From an uncultured Mediterranea sp. (GTDB taxonomy: Bacteria > Bacteroidota > Bacteroidia > Bacteroidales > Bacteroidaceae): 64,000 nt of DNA. The stretch is taken from assembly GCF_902493215.1 (NCBI RefSeq), contig NZ_CABUOL010000017.1, positions 1 to 64,000 of the forward strand, given 5' to 3'. This document shows, piece by piece, positions 33,858 through 41,369 of this stretch; the stretch's first letter is position 1, and each line of letters begins with the position of its first letter. The notes beneath the pieces are model-generated. The model worked only from the letters and a program-made list of their open reading frames with translations. It did no database searches and had not been told where the DNA came from. Both the position numbers and the translations under genes were made by a program.

Positions 33858-34895
33858 TCAGACAGTGATTTCGCCTGCCAGGGGGACGGCCATCAGGCGG
33901 CGCACTTCGTCAGAACTGTAATTGTGCCCCAGGAGAAACATCAACTTGGTGACGGCCGACTCGGTAGTGCTGTCGTAGCCACTCACCACGCCGGCCTGCA
34001 TCAGCCAGTAGCCCGTCTCGTAGCGTTCCATCTCCACCATGCCCGCATGGCACTGGGTGACGTTGACAATGACGATGCCCCGCTGACAGGCAGCCTGCAA
34101 CAGACGGAGGAACCACTCCTTGCGGGGTGCGTTGCCCGAACCGTAGGTTTCGAGCACCACAGCCTTCAATCCTTCGGTAGCCAGCAGAGAAGCTACAATG
34201 TTTTCCTGAATGCCGGGGAAGAGCTTCAGGATGGCGATGTTAGTGTCCAACAGGTAATGAGGCTTCAGGGCCGCAGCACCTGAGTGGGCATGAATCTGCA
34301 CATTATTATATTTAATATGGATACCGGCCGAAGCCAGGTTGGGATAGTTGAACGAACGGAAGGCGTTGAAGTTTTCGGCATTCATCTTGGTGGTACGGTT
34401 GCCGCGCATCAGGTGGTTTTCGAAGAAGATGCAGACTTCGGGCACCACGGGACGTCCGTTCGCGTGACAGGCGGTAGCTATCTCGATGCTGGTCAGAAGG
34501 TTCTCCTTGCCGTCGGTACGCAGGACGCCGATGGGCAGTTGCGAACCGGTGAGGATGACGGGCTTATTTAGGTTTTCGAGCATGAAGCTCAGGGCCGAAG
34601 CGGTATAGGCCATCGTATCGGTGCCGTGCAGGATGACGAAGCCCGTATAGCGGTCGTAGTGGTCGCTGATGATGCGCACCAGCCGTTTCCACGCTTCGGG
34701 ATCCATGTCCGACGAGTCCATCGGAGGGTCGAACTGATACGTGTCGATACAGAAACCGAAGTTGTGCAGCTCGGGGATGTGCTTCTGGAGCTGCTCCATG
34801 GTGAAGTTTTCCAGCGCACCCGTCTCGGGGTTTTCTATCATTCCGATAGTACCACCGGTATATATTAGCAAAACGGAAGTATTATTGGCACCCAT
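33858..34895 (-). CDS. ansA: Type I L-asparaginase
   Basis: A 345-residue cytoplasmic asparaginase from the ATG at 34895 (MGANNTSVLL). A longer frame would begin at a TTG at 34925 that lies within the -7 box, so it is rejected. Catalytic signatures: TGGTIGM near residue 13 and VILHGTDTMAYTAS near residue 85, with Thr-Asp of the second triad. The short length and lack of a signal peptide fit AnsA (type I), not the periplasmic AnsB. It converts asparagine to aspartate and ammonia, feeding aspartate into the same pool used by the adjacent thr operon, though the two are divergently transcribed. Confidence 0.94.
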   Translation of the reverse strand: MGANNTSVLLIYTGGTIGMIENPETGALENFTMEQLQKHIPELHNFGFCIDTYQFDPPMDSSDMDPEAWKRLVRIISDHYDRYTGFVILHGTDTMAYTASALSFMLENLNKPVILTGSQLPIGVLRTDGKENLLTSIEIATACHANGRPVVPEVCIFFENHLMRGNRTTKMNAENFNAFRSFNYPNLASAGIHIKYNNVQIHAHSGAAALKPHYLLDTNIAILKLFPGIQENIVASLLATEGLKAVVLETYGSGNAPRKEWFLRLLQAACQRGIVIVNVTQCHAGMVEMERYETGYWLMQAGVVSGYDSTTESAVTKLMFLLGHNYSSDEVRRLMAVPLAGEITV

Positions 34896-34922
34896 ACAAT
34901 GTTTTATTTCACAATTCTCATG

Positions 34923-34930
34923 CAAATATA
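34923..34930 (-). promoter_or_regulatory. -7 box of ansA
   Basis: Reverse strand TATATTTG, an exact match, about 28 bases before the ATG at 34895. A TTTG lies about 23 bases further upstream (34957-34954), slightly long for a -33 spacing. Confidence 0.5.
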
Positions 34931-35113
34931 GTCATATTACTTCAATATACTGACAAAATGAAAGAAAAGTAGTATAAAATGTTCTGTTTTCCTGGCTGAG
35001 AAAAAAGGAACAGGGAAGAAACCTCAAAGACATTTGTCTTGCCTTTTGGAACACTTTCTGCACTTTTATCGCAAAAAAGTGATGAAAAGTGTTAGATTGA
35101 ATGTTTTTATTGC

Positions 35114-35121
35114 TATATTTG
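35114..35121 (+). promoter_or_regulatory. -7 box of the thr operon leader
   Basis: TATATTTG, an exact TAnnTTTG match. Transcription would begin near 35128, just ahead of the leader peptide at 35153 and about 235 bases before thrA. Confidence 0.6.
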
Positions 35122-35152
35122 CGGCAACCTATCAAAAAAGGACGAAGAAACC

Positions 35153-35218
35153 ATGATTATGAACAGATACTATTTTCATACAGGGACATCCATGTGTACC
35201 ATGACCCTTAGGGGTTAG
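35153..35218 (+). CDS. thrL: thr operon leader peptide
   Basis: A 21-codon frame with AAGGA upstream. Thr occurs at codons 10, 12, 16 and 18 and Met at 1, 3, 14 and 17, in the segment HTGTSMCTMT. A short Thr-rich frame between a promoter and thrA is the hallmark of translational attenuation. The sequence is unrelated to the E. coli thrL peptide, so the symbol reflects role only. Confidence 0.72.
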   Translation: MIMNRYYFHTGTSMCTMTLRG

Positions 35219-35283
35219 GGGATAGTATTTGTGTTTCTACGTGTTACACTATTTTTCAGCAGTTTTTTCATTTTTATTTTTTA
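35167..35283 (+). promoter_or_regulatory. Candidate attenuator of the thr operon
   Basis: ATACTAT (35167-35173, in the leader frame) is complementary to ATAGTAT (35222-35228), and part of the latter (ATAGT) can pair instead with ACTAT (35248-35252), which is followed by TTTTT. A small hairpin ACCC-TTAG-GGGT overlaps the leader stop. Further T runs reach 35283. The elements suggest competing structures; which one favours read-through is not settled by inspection. Confidence 0.5.
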
Positions 35284-35363
35284 GTCAGAAGTCAGTGCAG
35301 AGCCTTTCGGGGCATTTGCTTCCGACACATTGTATCACCCTTTCAAGCTATATATACAGAGAA

Positions 35364-37796
35364 ATGAAAGTTATGAAATTCGGCGGATCATCAGTGGGTT
35401 CCGCAAAAAGCATTTTGAGCGTCAAAAAGATAGTAGAAGCCGCAAACGAACCGGTGATTGTAGTCGTTTCGGCTTTGGGAGGTATTACAGACAAGCTGAT
35501 AGACACCTCGCGCAAGGCCGCGGCAGGCGACTCTTCCTACGAAGAGGGGTTCCGCGAAATCGTGTCGCGCCATGTGGAAATGATCAGGGAAGCCTTTCCG
35601 GCCGGCTCTCAACAGACAGAACTGCAACACCAGGTGGGCGAACTGCTGAACGAACTGAAGGATATCTTCCAGGGCATCTACCTCATCAAGGACCTGTCGC
35701 AAAAGACATCGGATACCATCGTGAGCTACGGCGAACGTATTTCTTCTATCATCGCCGCCCAGCTGACAGGAGCCGAATGGTTTGACTCACGCCAATTCAT
35801 CAAGACGGAAAAGAAATTCTCCAAGCACGTACTCGACAAGGAACTGACCAACCGACTGGTGCGCAGCACTTTTGCCAACCTGCCCAAACGTTCGCTGGTA
35901 CCCGGCTTCATCGCTACCGACGTGACGACAGGCGATGTGACCAACCTGGGACGGGGTGGTTCCGACTATACGGCAGCCATCATCGCCGCCGCCCTCGACG
36001 CCGACTCGCTGGAGATATGGACCGATGTGGACGGCTTCATGACCGCCGATCCGCGCGTCATCTCCACCGCCTACACCATCAACGAGCTGAGCTATGTGGA
36101 GGCCACGGAGTTGTGCAACTTCGGCGCCAAGGTAGTCTATCCGCCCACTATCTACCCCGTTTGCCATAAGAATATCCCAATCCTCATCAAGAACACCTTC
36201 AATCCCGAAGGCGAAGGAACCATCATCAAGCAGGAGGTATCCGACCCGCAGAGCAAGCCCATCAAGGGTATCTCGTCCATCAACGACACCACGCTGATTA
36301 CGGTTCAGGGTCTGGGTATGGTAGGCGTCATCGGTGTGAACTACCGCATCTTCAAGGCGCTGGCCAAGAACGGTATCAGCGTGTTCCTCGTGTCGCAGGC
36401 GTCGTCGGAAAACTCCACCTCCATCGGTGTGCGCAATGCCGATGCCGACCTGGCTTGTACCGTGCTGAGCGAAGAGTTTGCCAAAGAAATCGAAATGGGT
36501 GAAATCTCTCCCATCCAGGCGGAGAAGAACCTGGCTACGGTAGCCATTGTAGGCGAGAACATGAAGCACACGCCGGGCATCGCAGGCAAGCTGTTCGGCA
36601 CGCTGGGACGCAACGGCATCAACGTGATAGCCTGTGCGCAAGGTGCTTCGGAGACGAACATTTCGTTCGTAGTCGAAAGCAAGTCGCTCCGCAAGTCACT
36701 CAACGTCATCCACGACTCGTTCTTCCTTTCCGAATACCAAGTGCTCAACCTTTTCATCTGCGGTATCGGAACGGTGGGCGGAAGCCTCATCGAGCAAATC
36801 CACAGCCAACGCCAGAAACTGATGCAGGAGAACGGGCTCCAACTGAATGTTGTAGGTATTGCCGACGCTTCGAAAGCACTCTTCTGCCGCGAGGGTATCG
36901 ACCTAGAACACTATCGCGAGGACCTGAAGCAGAAGGGAATGGACAGCTCGCTGGGCGTGTTGCGCAACGAGATTATCGGTATGAACATCTTCAACTCGGT
37001 GTTTGTCGACTGTACAGCCAGTGCGGGTGTTGCTTCTCTGTACAAAGACTTGCTGCAGCATAACGTCTCCGTAGTGGCAGCCAACAAGATTGCGGCTTCA
37101 TCAGAGTACGAAAACTATCGAGAGCTGAAGCAGATAGCCCGTCAGCGTGGTGTGAAGTACCTCTTCGAAACCAATGTAGGCGCAGGTCTGCCCATCATCA
37201 ATACCATCAACGACCTCATCCATAGTGGCGACAAAATCCTGAAGATAGAGGCCGTACTGAGCGGTACGCTGAACTACATCTTCAACAAAATCAGCGCCGA
37301 CGTGCCCTTCAGCCAGACCATCCGTATGGCACAGGAGGAACGTTATTCCGAACCCGACCCACGCATCGACCTGAGCGGCAAGGACGTTATCCGCAAACTG
37401 GTTATCCTGGCGCGCGAAGCAGGCTACCACCTGGAACAAGACGACGTAGAGAAACACCTCTTCGTACCCGACGACTTCTTCGAAGGTTCGCTGGACGACT
37501 TCTGGAAAAAAGTACCCACACTGGATGCCGACTTCGAGGCCCGGCGTCAGGTACTCGAAGCCGAGAAGAAGCATTGGCGCTTTGTGGCCCGTCTGGAGGA
37601 TGGCAAAGCCTCGGTAGGTCTGCAGGAAGTGGGCATCGGGCATCCATTCTACGGCCTGGAGGGCAGCAACAACATCATCCTGCTCACCACCGAACGCTAC
37701 CGCGAATATCCGATGATGATTCAGGGCTATGGCGCAGGAGCCAGTGTGACGGCCGCCGGTGTCTTTGCCGACATCATGAGCATTGCGAACGTTTAA
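35364..37796 (+). CDS. thrA: Bifunctional aspartate kinase / homoserine dehydrogenase
   Basis: An 810-residue enzyme catalysing the first and third steps of the aspartate pathway to threonine and methionine. MKFGGSSVGSAKS opens the kinase domain (1-280), followed by ACT-type regulatory repeats (about 310-460, including GVNYRIFKALAKNGISVFLVSQ), then the dehydrogenase with the dinucleotide motif FICGIGTVGGSLIEQI near 475 and ETNVGAGLPIINTINDL near 615. The start at 35364 is chosen because the frame extends upstream only through the untranslated leader; 35373 is also possible. It is the first gene of the thrA-homoserine kinase-thrC operon. Confidence 0.96.
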   Translation: MKVMKFGGSSVGSAKSILSVKKIVEAANEPVIVVVSALGGITDKLIDTSRKAAAGDSSYEEGFREIVSRHVEMIREAFPAGSQQTELQHQVGELLNELKDIFQGIYLIKDLSQKTSDTIVSYGERISSIIAAQLTGAEWFDSRQFIKTEKKFSKHVLDKELTNRLVRSTFANLPKRSLVPGFIATDVTTGDVTNLGRGGSDYTAAIIAAALDADSLEIWTDVDGFMTADPRVISTAYTINELSYVEATELCNFGAKVVYPPTIYPVCHKNIPILIKNTFNPEGEGTIIKQEVSDPQSKPIKGISSINDTTLITVQGLGMVGVIGVNYRIFKALAKNGISVFLVSQASSENSTSIGVRNADADLACTVLSEEFAKEIEMGEISPIQAEKNLATVAIVGENMKHTPGIAGKLFGTLGRNGINVIACAQGASETNISFVVESKSLRKSLNVIHDSFFLSEYQVLNLFICGIGTVGGSLIEQIHSQRQKLMQENGLQLNVVGIADASKALFCREGIDLEHYREDLKQKGMDSSLGVLRNEIIGMNIFNSVFVDCTASAGVASLYKDLLQHNVSVVAANKIAASSEYENYRELKQIARQRGVKYLFETNVGAGLPIINTINDLIHSGDKILKIEAVLSGTLNYIFNKISADVPFSQTIRMAQEERYSEPDPRIDLSGKDVIRKLVILAREAGYHLEQDDVEKHLFVPDDFFEGSLDDFWKKVPTLDADFEARRQVLEAEKKHWRFVARLEDGKASVGLQEVGIGHPFYGLEGSNNIILLTTERYREYPMMIQGYGAGASVTAAGVFADIMSIANV

Positions 37797-37800
37797 TAAA

Positions 37801-37880
37801 TGGAAAATTGAGAATGGAAAATTGAAAATGAACGTATAGTCACTTCGCAATTCTCCATTTTCAATTTTCAATCATCCATT
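37801..37880. repeat. Palindromic GGAAAATTGA-type intergenic element
   Basis: Left arm GGAAAATTGAGAATGGAAAA... and right arm ...CCATTTTCAATTTTCAATC are imperfect inverted copies separated by about 18 bases. It fills most of the gap between thrA and the homoserine kinase gene. The same kind of unit occurs at 48190-48215 and 63370-63407 and resembles the in-gene element at 30647. Confidence 0.8.
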
Positions 37881-37886
37881 AAAGAA

Positions 37887-39134
37887 ATGAAACACATCAT
37901 CATATTGGGCGATGGCATGGCCGACTGGCCTGTCAAGTCGCTGGGCGGTAAGACTTTGCTACAGGTTGCACACACTCCCTACATGGACAAGCTGGCCCGC
38001 ATGGGTCGCACAGGCCGGCTTGTTACAGTAGCCAATGGCTTCCACCCCGGCAGCGAGGTGGCCAACATGTCTGTCATGGGTTACAACTTGCCCAAGGTGT
38101 ACGAAGGCCGCGGTCCGCTGGAAGCCGCCAGCATTGGCGTCGACCTGAAGCCGGGCGAGATGGCTATGCGGTGCAACATCATTTGTATCGAAGGCGACCT
38201 GCTGAAGAACCATTCGGCGGGGCACATCACAACACCCGAAGCCGACATACTGGTGAAGTATCTTCAGGAGAAGTTAGGAAACGAGCGGGTACATTTCTAC
38301 ACTGGTGTGCAGTACCGCCATTTGCTGGTTATCAAGGGAGGTGACAAGCGTATTGATTGTACGCCGCCCCATGATGTGCCGCTCAAGCCCTACCGTCCAC
38401 TGATGGTGAAACCTATGCCGGGTACGGAACACATCACCCAGCCTGAAGGTGGTGCCGAGCTGACGCCCCAACAGACGGCCGACCTGATAAACGACCTGAT
38501 AGTACGCTCGCAAAAACTGCTTGAAAACCATCCCCTCAACCTGAAGCGCAAAGCCGAGGGGAAGGACCCAGCCAACAGCATCTGGCCATGGAGTCCCGGC
38601 TATCGTCCGCAGATGGAACCGCTGGCCGTGAAATATCCTCAAATCCGCAAAGGTAGTGTCATCTCGGCTGTCGATTTGATCAACGGCATAGGCTATTATG
38701 CAGGCCTGCGTCGTCTGACGGTAGAGGGAGCCACCGGATTGTATGACACGAACTATGAGAACAAGGCTGCCGCTGCGCTCGAGGCTCTGAAGACCGACGA
38801 CTTCGTCTATCTCCACGTGGAGGCCAGTGACGAGGCAGGGCACGAGGGCGATGTAGACTTGAAGATACGCACTATCGAGAACCTGGACAGCCGCGCCATA
38901 GGTCCCATTTATGAGGCGGTGAAGGATTGGGACGAACCGGTAGCCATCGCCGTCCTACCCGATCACCCCACCCCCTGCAAGCTCCGTACGCATACGGCCG
39001 AGCCTGTACCTTTCCTTATCTGGTATCCAGGCATAGAACCCGACGAGGTGCAGACCTTCGACGAAGTAGCCGCCTGCAGTGGTGCCTACGGCCTGATGAA
39101 GGAAGACGAGTTTATGAACGAATTTATGAAATAA
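37887..39134 (+). CDS. Homoserine kinase of the cofactor-independent phosphoglycerate mutase family
   Basis: A 415-residue member of the alkaline phosphatase superfamily, archaeal-type iPGM branch. IILGDGMADWP at the start holds a metal-binding Asp; later metal/catalytic elements include DLINGIGYYAGL, HVEASDEAGHEGD and VLPDHPTPC. In Bacteroidetes this protein sits between thrA and thrC, where no GHMP-type ThrB is found, and is therefore assigned as the homoserine kinase (hyp_Hser_kinase family). Homology alone would call it phosphoglycerate mutase; context favours homoserine phosphorylation. Confidence 0.88.
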   Translation: MKHIIILGDGMADWPVKSLGGKTLLQVAHTPYMDKLARMGRTGRLVTVANGFHPGSEVANMSVMGYNLPKVYEGRGPLEAASIGVDLKPGEMAMRCNIICIEGDLLKNHSAGHITTPEADILVKYLQEKLGNERVHFYTGVQYRHLLVIKGGDKRIDCTPPHDVPLKPYRPLMVKPMPGTEHITQPEGGAELTPQQTADLINDLIVRSQKLLENHPLNLKRKAEGKDPANSIWPWSPGYRPQMEPLAVKYPQIRKGSVISAVDLINGIGYYAGLRRLTVEGATGLYDTNYENKAAAALEALKTDDFVYLHVEASDEAGHEGDVDLKIRTIENLDSRAIGPIYEAVKDWDEPVAIAVLPDHPTPCKLRTHTAEPVPFLIWYPGIEPDEVQTFDEVAACSGAYGLMKEDEFMNEFMK

Positions 39135-39153
39135 CCCAAATACCGAAAAAGAC

Positions 39154-40455
39154 ATGAAATACTATAGTACCAACCGACAGGAACGTAATGTCAGCCTGGA
39201 AGAAGCCGTCGTCAAAGGACTGGCCGCTGACAAGGGACTCTACATGCCCGATACCATCAAGTCGCTGCCCGCGTCGTTTTACGACCACATTGAGGGACTC
39301 AGCTTTCAGGAGATAGCTTGTCGTGTGGCCGACGCTTTCTTTGGTGAAGACGTGCCTGCCGACATCTTAAAACAGATAGTTTGTGATACACTGAGTTTCG
39401 ATGCCCCCTTGGTGCCCGTGTCAGACGGCATCTATTCGTTGGAACTGTTCCACGGCCCTACGCTGGCTTTCAAGGATGTGGGTGGCCGCTTCATGGCGCG
39501 CCTGCTGGGTTACTTTATCCACAAGGAGGGCAAGCAGCAGGTCAACGTACTGGTAGCCACTTCGGGCGACACAGGTAGTGCGGTAGCCAACGGTTTCTTG
39601 GGTGTGGAAGGGATTCATGTTTATGTACTCTACCCCAAAGGCAAGGTGAGCGAGATACAGGAGAAGCAGTTCACCACCTTAGGGCAGAACATCACCGCCC
39701 TCGAAGTGGACGGTACTTTTGACGATTGTCAGGCACTGGTAAAGGCCGCCTTCATGGACCAGGAACTGAACGCCCACATGCAGCTGACAAGCGCCAACTC
39801 CATCAATGTGGCACGTTTCCTTCCGCAAGCCTTCTACTATTTTTATGCCTATGCCCAATTGAAGAAAACGGGAAAAGCCGGCAACGTCGTTGTCTGTGTA
39901 CCCAGCGGTAACTTCGGCAATATCACGGCGGGACTCTTTGGCAAGCGCATGGGGTTACCCGTAAAACGTTTTATCGCCGCCAATAACCGCAACGACATCT
40001 TCTACCAATACCTGCAGACAGGAGTCTATTCACCTCGTCCGTCGGTAGCTACCATTGCCAATGCCATGGACGTAGGTGCGCCCAGCAACTTTGCCCGTGT
40101 ACTCGATCTTTATGGCAATAGCCATGCCGACATCTGTACCGACATCAGCGGAGCCACCTACACCGACGAACAGATAGCCGAAACGGTAAAGGATGTATGG
40201 CAAACACATCACTACCTGCTCGATCCGCATGGTGCCTGCGGTTATCGTGCCTTGGCCGAAGGATTGAAGCCGAGTGAAGCAGGCATCTTTCTGGAAACAG
40301 CCCATCCCGCCAAATTCAAGGATACGGTGGAAAGAATCATTGGTGAAGAAGTGGAAATACCAGCCAAGCTGCAGGCCTTTATGAAAAGTAAGAAGCAGAG
40401 CGTAGCGATGCCGAAAGAGTTTGCTGCATTCAAGGAGTACCTGATGAACCGATAA
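39154..40455 (+). CDS. thrC: Threonine synthase
   Basis: A 433-residue PLP enzyme that converts O-phosphohomoserine to threonine. The N-terminus MKYYSTNRQERNVSLEEAVVKGLAADKGLYMP is typical; the PLP lysine is in HGPTLAFKDVGGRFM near residue 108, and ATSGDTGSAVANGF and SANSINVARFLPQ follow. It is 19 bases after the homoserine kinase gene and completes the operon. A strong hairpin follows the stop. Confidence 0.97.
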   Translation: MKYYSTNRQERNVSLEEAVVKGLAADKGLYMPDTIKSLPASFYDHIEGLSFQEIACRVADAFFGEDVPADILKQIVCDTLSFDAPLVPVSDGIYSLELFHGPTLAFKDVGGRFMARLLGYFIHKEGKQQVNVLVATSGDTGSAVANGFLGVEGIHVYVLYPKGKVSEIQEKQFTTLGQNITALEVDGTFDDCQALVKAAFMDQELNAHMQLTSANSINVARFLPQAFYYFYAYAQLKKTGKAGNVVVCVPSGNFGNITAGLFGKRMGLPVKRFIAANNRNDIFYQYLQTGVYSPRPSVATIANAMDVGAPSNFARVLDLYGNSHADICTDISGATYTDEQIAETVKDVWQTHHYLLDPHGACGYRALAEGLKPSEAGIFLETAHPAKFKDTVERIIGEEVEIPAKLQAFMKSKKQSVAMPKEFAAFKEYLMNR

Positions 40456-40460
40456 AAACA

Positions 40461-40495
40461 ATCCCCAAGAGTTTAGTCTACATACTCTTGGGGAT
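40461..40495. terminator. Hairpin terminator shared by thrC and tRNA-Met
   Basis: Perfect 12-bp arms ATCCCCAAGAGT/ACTCTTGGGGAT around an 11-base loop. The reverse strand continues TGTTTTTATC, giving a proper T tail for the tRNA transcript. The + side is not T-rich, so for thrC it may act mainly as a 3' stem-loop. Confidence 0.85.
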
Positions 40496-40567
40496 CATTA
40501 CATCTAAACAGACAATAAAAAAGACCGCCAAGTGTGGAAGCCACTCAACAGTCCAAATCTTTTGTAG

Positions 40568-40641
40568 TAGCGGGACCCGGGATTGAACCGGGGACCTCAT
40601 GATTATGAATCATGCGCTCTAACCAGCTGAGCTATCCCGCC
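40568..40641 (-). tRNA. tRNA-Met (CAU anticodon), elongator type
   Basis: A 74-nt cloverleaf on the reverse strand: acceptor GGCGGGA pairs with TCCCGCT (one G-U), D-stem GCTC/GAGC, anticodon stem CATGA/TCATG with loop TTCATAA (anticodon CAU), T-arm CCCGG-TTCAATC-CCGGG, discriminator A. CCA is not encoded. The G1 start and absence of the initiator C1-A72 mismatch argue for elongator Met; tRNA-Ile with a lysidine-modified CAU cannot be excluded by sequence alone. Confidence 0.93.
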
Positions 40642-40662
40642 ATCGTTTCTCGATTGCGGGTG

Positions 40663-40693
40663 CAAAGATACGGCTTTTATTTAAACTACCAAA
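40663..40693 (-). promoter_or_regulatory. tRNA promoter
   Basis: Reverse strand: TTTG (40693-40690), a 19-base spacer and TATCTTTG (40670-40663), about 22 bases before the tRNA 5' end. Full consensus. Confidence 0.8.
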
Positions 40694-40904
40694 ACTTTTC
40701 ATCTATTTTTCTATATTTTCTTCATTTTGGGAAGTTCAGGCTGTACAAGAAAGAAAAAAGTCATCCTAAGACAAACCAGATATTATTCTCATTTTCAACA
40801 AGATATATATATCCTCAAAAAGTAAACAAAAGAAAAATACAAATTTATTTTTTATAATTAGAAATAATGTCTTAACTTGGCGACGCAAATTGAACAATGA
40901 AACT

Positions 40905-41291
40905 ATGGACAGAGAGAAGATACATTTGCAATATCCTTTGAACGCCACTTCCAAAACGATTCTATGGAATGCCATCAGTACGCCAAGCGGTTTGGAAGGC
41001 TGGTTTGCCGACCATGTACAGTCAGACGACAAGACCGTAACATTCTTTTGGGGAAAGACAGAATCACGAACCGCTGAAATCATAGCTGTACGCGCCTTCT
41101 CCTTTATACGCTTCCGATGGACAGATTTGAAAGGGTCGCGCGAATATTTCGAATTCAGAATGGGTTATAGCGAACTGACCAACGACTTTACGCTTGAAAT
41201 TATAGACTTTGCCTCCAAGGACGAAGTGGACGACATGCGCGAATTATGGGATTCGCAAGTGGAAACTTTGCGTCGGGTGTGCGGCTTTTAG
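40905..41291 (+). CDS. START-like / AHSA1-type domain protein
   Basis: A 128-residue protein from the ATG at 40905 (MDREKIHLQYPLNATSKTILWNAISTPSGLEGWFADHV). The helix-grip pattern, with LWNAISTPSGLEGWFA, FFWGKTESRTAEI, IRFRWTD, and a long C-terminal helix WDSQVETLRRVCGF, is typical of the START-like family common in Bacteroidetes. Such folds bind hydrophobic ligands or act with chaperones; no specific role is known for this one. A monocistronic gene 78 bases before the permease gene, which has its own -7 box. Confidence 0.85.
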   Translation: MDREKIHLQYPLNATSKTILWNAISTPSGLEGWFADHVQSDDKTVTFFWGKTESRTAEIIAVRAFSFIRFRWTDLKGSREYFEFRMGYSELTNDFTLEIIDFASKDEVDDMRELWDSQVETLRRVCGF

Positions 41292-41333
41292 TTAACTTTC
41301 AATTAAAAATTTCACGCACTCCCTTTTTTGTAC

Positions 41334-41341
41334 TACTTTTG
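41334..41341 (+). promoter_or_regulatory. -7 box before the LptF/LptG-type permease
   Basis: TACTTTTG, an exact TAnnTTTG match 29 bases before the ATG at 41370. No -33 TTTG at the standard distance. Confidence 0.45.
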
Positions 41342-41369
41342 CGCTTTAAACAAGTATGAGACAAGCAAC

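Noticed and set aside
34896..34925. Ten-residue N-terminal extension of asparaginase from a TTG
   Set aside because: The TTG lies in the -7 promoter box, and the shorter start gives the normal family length.
35229..35363. 45-residue N-terminal extension of ThrA
   Set aside because: It would be translated from the attenuator region, is hydrophobic and unrelated to aspartate kinases; MKVMKFGGSS is the family start.
40568..40641. Initiator tRNA-fMet
   Set aside because: Position 1-72 is G-U, not the unpaired C-A of initiators, and the anticodon stem lacks the three G-C pairs.
41328..41369. 14-residue extension of the LptF/G-type permease
   Set aside because: It begins upstream of the -7 box at 41334-41341, so it cannot be in the transcript.
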